Shown: in pieces, positions 56,291 to 64,000 of the stretch | Numbering within the stretch: the first letter of the stretch is position 1 | Layout: each line of letters begins with the position of its first letter | From: Irpex lacteus | Lineage: Eukaryota; Basidiomycota; Agaricomycetes; Polyporales; Irpicaceae | Reading direction: 5' to 3' | NCBI GenBank assembly: GCA_001986395.2 | Contig: MQVO02000004.1 | Span: 1,674,001-1,738,000, forward strand | Length of the DNA stretch: 64,000 nt | Position numbers and translations under genes: made by a program | The notes under the pieces: model-generated | Seen by the model: only the letters and a program-made list of their open reading frames with translations | What the model was told of the DNA's origin: nothing | The model's database searches: none

Positions 56291-56638
56291 TCACACTATA
56301 GTCACTCGGACTTTTTCCACTTCGACGCCGCATGGTTGCTTTCGCGCACAAGATCTGTATCCCATATTTGTCCTCTGGCTCTCGCGTAGATTTACTGCTC
56401 CCCTGGTATTGAGGCACTCTAGCTTATCATGTATACTTTACTCGCAAGCCCACCGGGTTGTTACTTGTATGATTCACCTGAACATGGAGCTGCACAAACG
56501 TCTTACTGTCCATGTGTTGAAGTCATTAATGAAAGCTCAGTCATGCGATACTCGTAAGAGGCGCTACCAGCATTTTTGAGCGCGACTTCAGCCACCGCCT
56601 CTTTGCCTCCACCTCACTCTCCCTCGTCCCGTTGCAGC

Positions 56639-58495
56639 ATGAGTACTACCACAGTTCTTTGCCAGAGCACGACATGCATCAACGGCAACCCACCCTCACG
56701 TCTTGAGTGTCCCACATGCAGCAAGTATGTGTTCGTGTGGCTTGTTTCATACGTTCATCAGCTCACTGGACCGCAGGCTAGGCATCAAGGGCTCCTACTT
56801 TTGCGGACAAGAATGCTTCAAGGCAGGCTGTATGTACTCGACATCTGGCAGATAATCAGTGTATGCATACTAACCGCTTTTGCAGGGGTGAGCGCAGTAT
56901 GGTGGATGGACTGAACGAAGCACTCACGCCAGTGGTAGAAAACGCATAAAATTGTACATGATCTGGCTACCCGACAACCTCTCTTGGACGATCCCAATAT
57001 CAACAAAGGTGAGCTTTCGTCAAGACGGTATTGTACATAGCTGACAGTGCAAACGATCAGACGGCACCTTCAATCCCTTTGGCGGCTTCAACTTCACGGG
57101 CACCCTCCGCCCCAAATATCCCCTCAGCCCAAAACGTCCTGTCCCCGCTCATATTCAACGTCCAGATTACGCAGAAGATGGTGGGTTTCGCCGCATGGTC
57201 CACAACTTATCACGCACAATGTGAGCTAATACTTCCTATCTTCTCTCCCATAGGAATCCCTAAATCGGAGGCCAGACGGGCAGCGACACTCGCCAGGCCG
57301 CTCAACCCAGAAGAGATTGAGAAAATGCGTGTCGTCAGCCGAGTGCGTCCTTTTCTCCTACGCTCATGAGTTCTCGGGCACTCGTGATCTCAAATTGTTG
57401 TGTCCAATTCGGCAGCTCATATCATTACTGTCTTGTGCAATCAGTTCGGACGGGAGATCCTCGATATCGCTGCTGCTGCCATAAAGCCCGGCGTCACGAC
57501 CGATTACATCGATGAAGTTGTTCACAAGGCTACCATTGAGAGGAATGCGTATCCTTCGCCCCTGAATTATCGCGATTTCCCGAAGTCGGTTTGCACGTAC
57601 GTGGTACTTCGCATGCGCACATATGATTATATGCTCAAATATCCCATAGCTCGGTCAATGAAGTCATCTGTCACGGTATTCCCGATCAGCGGAAGCTTCA
57701 GGAGGGCGATATCGTCAATATCGGTACGTATGGTGTCTCCGTCCGTATCGAATGTGCTAACTCCCTCGATAACAGATATATCTGTATACTACGATGGTAA
57801 GCCTTCTACGACCCACGCAGTCCGATGCATATACTAAGACCCATGTGTAGGTTTCCACTCCGATCTCAATGAAACATACCCCGTCGGTCGAGTCGACGCA
57901 GATTCGATGAAGCTCATGCGCACCACTCGCGAAAGTCTCGACGCAGCCATCGCCATCTGCAAACCAGGTGCTCTCTTTCGTGACATTGGCAAGGTTATGT
58001 ACGTTGCTTGCTCGCATTATATGCGCTCTTGAAACTCATCTATATACGATCTCCCCAGCGAACCGATAGCACGGGCAAACGGCTGCACTGTCGTGAGGAC
58101 GTATTGTGGTCACGGTATCAACGACCTTTTCCATTGTGCGCCCAATGTACCGCACTACGCCAAGAATAAGGCTATTGGCACCATGAAACCCGGAATGGTG
58201 AGGCCTGCCTGATTTCGTGTACAGAGTTATAGTAATCCGTCAATTAGACTTTCACTATCGAGCCCATGTTGAACTTGGGCACCAACTGGGATTTGATCCA
58301 TTGGCCAGATAATTGGACTGCGACCACTGTCGATGGCAAGCGCAGCGCACAGTTTGAGGAGACACTGCTGTGAGTATCATCCTCCCTCTCATCCAACGAA
58401 ATGATACTGATCTTGTGTTCTTCAGGATCACTGAAACCGGTGTCGAGGTTCTTACTGCTGGAAAACGAAGAGAAGATCTCTTCGGTAGTAGCTAA
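56639..58495 (+). CDS. MAP1: Methionine aminopeptidase 1 (MetAP1)
   Basis: Thirteen exons give 381 aa: 56639-56724, 56777-56829, 56886-56887, 56939-57008, 57061-57180, 57254-57342, 57445-57596, 57650-57723, 57776-57796, 57851-57998, 58059-58197, 58248-58369 and 58426-58495. The total is divisible by three only with the 2-nt third exon, which completes the Trp codon T|GG before KTHK. The N-terminal zinc-finger region ([34 protein letters not shown]) docks type I MetAPs on ribosomes. The catalytic pita-bread domain has the metal ligands: Asp pair in [16 protein letters not shown], His in CGHGIN, Glu in FTIEPM and Glu in QFEETLLIT. The enzyme removes initiator methionine from nascent proteins. 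It converges with the acyltransferase gene. Confidence 0.93.
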
Positions 58496-58712
58496 TTCTG
58501 TGTATATCACCCGCACAACTGTGCTTCTCATTCTTATGCGCCATGAGTTTCTGGTGTCATTTGACAGGATGAAAGAGCCCAGTCCATTGCACATAACTAG
58601 GTCGGAAGTGTTAAGCATACATGAAAACACTAAAGTACACATGTCCGAGCAAAGCACTAACATTACCGCACACCACCACTCAATCCCTCTCATCACCAGT
58701 ACAGGACTAGAA

Positions 58713-61668
58713 CTAGTCCTGAAGCTCCTTCCCATACTCCAGCGACTTCCGCTTCTGAATCTCCTGGTTCAGCTCCTTCGTAGCCTCATCAAACGGCTCC
58801 TCAGGATCCAACCCCCCTATCCGACCCACAGGCACCCCATCTGACAAACTCGCCTTCCTCGCGCGATTCCCCTGACGCATATGCAATCCATCTCCAGACC
58901 CATCGACGATCTCACCCCCAGCAGCGTCCGTCCCGCTCGTCGTCGACGTTATCGAACTCGCAGGCGTCATGTACGGTATACCCGCGAGACTCGCCGTGCC
59001 GGTGCCATTACCAGCGTTGGACGTTCGACGTAATCTCTGCAGGTCGGCGTAGGAGCTTTGTTTGCTGCGGGCTTTGTGTCGAGAGGAGCCTGTGATGCCG
59101 CGGCTTTCCATGTACCCGAGCAGGTTGTCTAAGTCTCCTTGGTCTTCTTCTTCGTCAGAGGCGTCGGAGACGTCGGGTGTGGCTGCGCGGCTGGCCTCTG
59201 TGCTGACTGGGCCTGCCCATGCGCTTGTTCCTCGGGCAGCACTTCGTGTCCAGCCGAACAGTCGTTCGTCGAGCCATGTCTATAGAGCACCCGTTTAGTT
59301 CAGTCTGCAATTCAGCTATATTATATTTGTGGCGTACCATGGGATGTACGAGCAGGTTGCCTTGTGCGTCCACAGCACCAACGCTGCTCTTCCGACGCCA
59401 CAAGCCTGGGTAGCCTGTAGACGGAGGGGCGCTGGCAGACGGTACCATAATCCGGAACTGATTCGTGGGGTTCGTGGTGGTCAACATACGGAGAACACAC
59501 GTATGACCGCGAACAAACCATACCTCATTGAAATCTTCGTATATCTTGGGGCCGAATTCGTTGATGACTTCGACGAGCTGGTTGGACAGCTTGACGCGCA
59601 TTTCTTTGACTTTGTCGAGGTGTCGTTGGTGACCCGGGAGGAGTGCCACGACGAGCGGTCGTAATGATCTGCGTTCAAACGGGGAATAGAGTGTTGTTCA
59701 GTGACACCAGAACTATCGATAGAGTGAGAGTAGACTGACTTCAGGACGTCCATACCAGCTTCTCCAAACTTGAGTGCTGCATATCCAATGAAGGGAAGAG
59801 CGATCATAACAGCAATAGGAGTCCAGAACAACCACTCGAATGGAGCGTTCGCCTTGTACATCACTAGTGTAGCCAGGAAAGCATAGAAGCCGTACAATAA
59901 AGGAGCGATACCGAGAGATATGAGAATTTTCCATGTTGCTAGTACGTCACGACCGGCAATCTTTACGACAGAGGCCGCAAGTGCCTCTGGGTGATATATT
60001 TGATCAGTGAATGCGTGACATGGAACAAGGCGGGGAACGCACCTTTGGCCTTTTTCCGTGAGATAATCGAAGCGGTAAGGAAGATGGGCCCGTTAAGGAT
60101 AACACCGGGAAGAGCGAGAACAGTCCAGACGAACAGCAGAAGGAGACGGTAGAGCAGAAGGCCGAGTGTCTTCCAACTAGCAGGACGGGCATTAGGGATC
60201 TGTCACAGGATACTGTTAAATAATACTTCTAGAAGTGTGTAGAGGCATTCAGACATACCTGGTGATCCCGTAAGCCAAGATCACGAATGAGACGATTGTA
60301 TTTCAACACGTCGGTCCGCAGCTGCTGAACTTTGGGCTCATCCTTGAAGTGCATATACCCCTCAAGGAAACGCTTGTTCAGTTCTACGACTTGGCCCAGA
60401 GTCAGATGCTGTCCAGGCGTCTTGTACAATCGTCGAGCAGCCTGGATGACCTATACCCACAACGTCATTTCAACATCATCGAATCGCGACCGCTAGCTCA
60501 AGGAAGTAGATACCATTAACGTGTCATAATCAGGTGCGCGTATCGTGACGGTCTTCAACCCATCGTAGATCAGGTCGAGCAGTTTACCCACTGCGTCCCG
60601 TTTCTCGGCGCCGCCCAGCTTGAAAGCTTCGACAAGCTCCGGAGGGACGTCCAGAGCTGTGCCGAACTCGACGACGGCACGTGAGCGGAATCGGTGGGCG
60701 TGGAAGTAGGATAACCCCACGGGGACGATCTTGACTTGTGTTCCGGGGTTGTTGGCCATGGCGCCGAGTGCCATGAGCGATACTCCGGCTTTCAATGGTA
60801 GGAGGTCCGTTCGGTCATGGCTTCCGCCTGACGGGATAGCTCAGTAAAGCCCTGGGGGTTGGTGGTATGACGCTCACCTTCGGGGAAGATACCAATACAG
60901 CCACCGTCTTCCAAACATTTGTATACGTAGTGGTACATCGCACCCTGGTCGACGTGTGGCAGTTTCTTGAATTCAAGACCAAGGGTTCCAGCCGCCTCTG
61001 CCTCCTTCAGCTTCTCCCGTATCCGTGCCGTACCCTTCCCAGTCTCTCCTCCAAACTCCTTCTTAATTCTCAACTGCGTGTCGGAAATGACCTCGACGAC
61101 TTCCGCGACGGCCGAGTTGACGGATTTTGGGAGCATTATTTGCATCTTGGGGGTGAACTCTGACGTGAATTTTGTGTCGTGGCCGATGACGAGGCAGGGG
61201 TCGTCGTCGGAGATGGACACTCGTCCAGTGCCAGGTTTTGCATCGTCGGCAGCACGCACGACGGGGACTTGTGTAACATGATTAGTCGGGCATCGGAGGA
61301 GGTGGGATATACACGTACTGCTGCCCATTAGCGAGGCAAAGAAGCCTATGGCCTTCCGTTTCATGCTTTTTGCAGCAATCAGAAAACTGACTTGCCGTCT
61401 TGTCTCCCGGTATACTTGCAGGGCAAGCAGCAGCGGATCCAAGAACTGTGGGGGTGTTTCAGTACACTGTGCACAATATTTATGATATACATACCTGGTT
61501 ATGATGAGGCGCAGCGACGAATATGACAGGGCCATCTCTTGGAATGTTGAAAGCTCCTCTGGGTCTTATTTCGCGGAAGAATATGTTTGTGACTGTCCTC
61601 CAGAATAGCAGAGCGCCGTCATAGGTGAGGTTGGTAGTTGTGAGCCGTTTGTGTGCTCTGGATGGCAT
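58713..61668 (-). CDS. Glycerol-3-phosphate acyltransferase (SCT1/GPT2 family)
   Basis: Ten exons, 61668-61495, 61445-61319, 61267-60878, 60827-60514, 60450-60259, 60199-60043, 59986-59740, 59668-59524, 59457-59338 and 59279-58713, give 810 aa with exact phases. The acyltransferase block I reads APHHNQFLDPLLL (the His here is catalytic, though an extra His makes it HHNQ) and block III is FPEGGSHDRTDLLPLKAGV. The segment between them contains the long insert of fungal GPAT/DHAPAT enzymes. Two or three hydrophobic segments follow (LLLYRLLLLFVWTVLALPG, LISLGIAPLLYGFYAFLATLV, AVMIALPFIGYAALK), which fits an ER membrane enzyme. The C-terminal 200 residues are Ser/Thr/Gly-rich and acidic (SDASDEEEDQGDLDN), a likely phosphoregulated tail. 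It makes lysophosphatidate, the first step of glycerolipid synthesis. Confidence 0.9.
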
Positions 61669-63390
61669 CAGTTCGTGAGTATTTCGTGTATTTTACAGTA
61701 TATGTTTTAGAGAGTAGACATGCAGATGGAAGTTACAAGCAACTCGTCGGCGGTCTTCCGTGACCTATGTACGACGTCAAACACTCTTCAGCCAATAAGT
61801 TACTCTCGGCCTCTTGCGGGGAACAGACGCCCAGCATGTGACCGTGACTTGGAACGCGTCGAGAGCACGCCGAGATTCTTTTTTGACTTTTATTTGACTC
61901 TATTCAGACGTCACGCCCATTCACTCCTTCGTATTTATTACGCTCCAGAGTGGTGTATTCAGATTGGAGTCTATAGAATTCAACTACGACCGGTGTTAGC
62001 ATTCCACTGGCCAGTCTCCACCAGTTACAGGTGTAACTTGAAAGTAGCGAGACTCAGATCGAGGCTTCGATTGGGTGAGAGTTCAGAATCACATGAATAT
62101 TGGCACTGACCCTGCTGTTGCTCCCCTGAGCTCGGACCATATATTTTGTCACTCTTTATCGTCGCTCGGATCACTCGTACCCGAGTTCTACAAATCCGAC
62201 GTTCTCGACCACCTTTATTGAAAATTTACCGCTCACTAACCGGCCGAAAGTCCTACAGGGGCCGACAATAGCCAATCCACGTTGGCCACCGTTAGCTGGC
62301 GTGCAAGTTTCAAGGTTCAGAAGAAAATCCATACAACAACGTTGCGAGTATTGATACTTATATATGAAGCGTTGAAAGAAATAGCTGAAGCATAGACTTC
62401 TTTTCGCTGTCCGTGCTCCGTCATCTGTTTGTACTTGGTAGAGTATTAATCGTAAGTTACTAGATAATTCGTATGCTTAACAGGAGTTGAATTCATGTTC
62501 TATGGCGATTTTATCTCTTTTGACGTATGCGCTGCGCCTGATACTTTGTAGCCTAGCAGAATTCACGGTCTTCAATGATCCGGCGTACAGTATATTACGA
62601 TTACCTCATCGGGCAATTTTACAATTTAGATCACATCAGCGCTTCCTGTGACTAAGCTTTGTGCCTGGCCCAACTTGCCAACTGCAGCTGCAGCTGCATA
62701 GTACATACGATTCTTCTCCAAGCCTCCCTCGCCGTCACACTAGACCATGAGCACAGCCTGTCGCACCCAGCATTTGATAGCTAGTATCGATCGGTATATC
62801 CTGTATGCGTCACTGGTGAACGCCATTGACTCTGTGGCACCAGCTTATTTCAGACATCCAACCAACAGGACCTCGTCATAATGAAATCACCTTAGTTTGT
62901 TATCGCTAAACCTACTCCAGCTGCTGACAAGATCTAATCTGAGACAGGATGTTGGTTTCGCTGGTGTTAGTATCACTAGTTGTTGTCATAGCAGTAGTAA
63001 GTAATTCAGGTTGCTTCACGGAGTGATCTTGCATCTGAGAACCATAGACTATATGTTGCCGGTAACAATATGTATTGTGTTTCAGTGCTGTCTGTATCTA
63101 ACTTCTATGTCCTAATTACTAAGCAAAGAGATAGAAGTGCAGATATGATACAACACAGCCACGATAGAACCCAGATAACTTTATCATGAGCATATATTGC
63201 GACAGTACGTCAGTGCGCCACAATGTAATGAGTGGATGCTAGTAGACTACGTTGTGGGTCAACACCGAACGTGTGCACCGCAGTCCAATAGGATCAGAAG
63301 CAACAGTACTTGAAGCGCGATGGTCAATGAGGTGCAGTGGTATTATCCTCCTTACCAGGCTACCACCCCTGTTGCAGTCCACACTCTACT
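61669..63390. other. Intergenic region between divergent genes
   Basis: About 1.7 kb upstream of both the acyltransferase and the monooxygenase. It is AT-rich in its middle (62340-63200), with a TATATATGA-type element near 62361. No supported exon, repeat or RNA gene is seen. Confidence 0.5.
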
Positions 63391-64000
63391 ATGGCAATGC
63401 ACCTCACCAAAAGCACAGAAGTTCTTATAGTGGGCGGGGGACCTACCGGTCTCGCTGCTGCGCTGTCCCTTCACAAGCAAGGATGTACAGACCTCGTCGT
63501 CGTAGACGCGGTCGACGCGGACGTCCATACCTCTCGCGCTATCACAATGCACGCAGCTACTCTTGACGTGAGTGGATGCCATCTGTCCGAGTTCAAGTTA
63601 GCACTCACCCACGCTTACCACTACGCCGTCTAGGCCGCGGATGACATAGGATGCGCCGACGACATCATCGCCGCCAGTATCAAAGCCCTGCGCGGTCGAA
63701 TGTGGGATGGGTCCGCGTTCCACACCGTAGCAGACTTCAGCGTGCTCTCGGGCCACACCAAACATCCTTTCCTCTGCCTCGTTCCCCAGTTCGTCGTCGA
63801 AAAGGTCCTTGCAAAGCACGTGGAAGAAAGGAACATGACCGTCATCCGTCCACTCAAGGCAGTAGGATTGAAAGTCAACGATGAGAACCCCGAGCTCACC
63901 GACGTCACCTTCGACGACGCCCAAATCATCCAGGCTCGCTATGTCATCGGAGCAGATGGAGCCAAGTCCATGGTAAGTTCAACCTTGCTCATATGTCATG
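63391..64000 (+). CDS. FAD-dependent monooxygenase (aromatic-ring hydroxylase type), 5' part
   Basis: Exons 63391-63567 and 63634-63972 are visible, and the gene continues past the window after a GT donor at 63973. The Rossmann FAD motif is VLIVGGGPTGLAAALSLHKQG, read as two halves around GGGPTGL, with the acidic end of strand 2 in VVVDAVDAD and the Arg of SRAITMHA. The second FAD motif DGAKSM ends the visible part. These mark the PHBH-type group A monooxygenases, which hydroxylate phenolic rings using NAD(P)H and are common in secondary metabolism and aromatic breakdown. The substrate cannot be assigned. The start codon is the first ATG; a second lies two codons downstream. Confidence 0.85.

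Noticed and set aside
1..64000. tRNA genes, rRNA, CRISPR arrays, transposases or retroelement proteins
   Set aside because: No tRNA A/B-box pair, regularly spaced repeat or mobile-element domain was found by eye. A tool search could still reveal degenerate copies.

Overview
The window is nuclear DNA of a mushroom-forming fungus (Basidiomycota, most likely Agaricomycetes). Genes are dense and lie on both strands. Introns are many and small, mostly 48-60 nt and down to 37 nt. The gene families fit this group: F-box-like proteins, tiny cysteine-rich proteins beginning Met-Cys, a tandem Zn-cluster regulator and UPF0658 membrane proteins. I rebuilt gene models by joining exons in frame and checking them against remembered family motifs. 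Nothing was aligned computationally, and the family names come from recognised motifs.

Layout. 0-4 kb: 3' end of a PTC7-type PP2C phosphatase (+) convergent with dipeptidyl peptidase III (-). 4-9.3 kb: an FHIP/RAI16 dynein-adaptor subunit (+) convergent with a DNAJC9-like histone co-chaperone (-). 9.5-13 kb: an F-box-like protein (+) and a GPI-type surface protein (+). 13.7-19.5 kb: a UPF0658 Golgi membrane protein (-), a SET methyltransferase (-) and, divergent from it, a short-chain dehydrogenase (+). 19.7-23.7 kb: a large disordered protein (-). 25-27.3 kb: a transcription factor with two complete Zn2Cys6 clusters (+). 28-31.2 kb: a small Cys-rich protein (-), mitoribosomal bS21m (-) and the RWD protein GIR2 (+). 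31.3-38.4 kb: an EMB8/YheT-type hydrolase (-), a basidiomycete-type unknown (+), CTK2-like cyclin (+) and RNase P/MRP subunit POP4 (38.1-39.2 kb, -). 39.2-48.9 kb is gene-poor, with a second Cys-rich micro-gene (-), eIF2B-alpha (-) and one orphan ORF (+). 48.9-61.7 kb: a five-TOG XMAP215-type microtubule polymerase (+), methionine aminopeptidase 1 (+) and glycerol-3-phosphate acyltransferase (-). From 63.4 kb a FAD monooxygenase (+) runs off the edge.

Most of these are housekeeping functions: protein turnover, translation control, tRNA processing, transcription elongation, lipid synthesis and transport. They do not form a pathway cluster. The standout signal is splicing architecture. Several genes only read through if they contain microexons of 2, 6, 11, 12 or 13 nt. 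The most extreme is a 2-nt exon that supplies two bases of a conserved Trp codon in MetAP1. A repeated 13-nt exon marks the intragenic duplication of a zinc cluster. Three introns appear to be GC-AG. A second theme is a cluster of apparent single-base frameshifts at 31-38 kb, which may be local assembly error or real decay.
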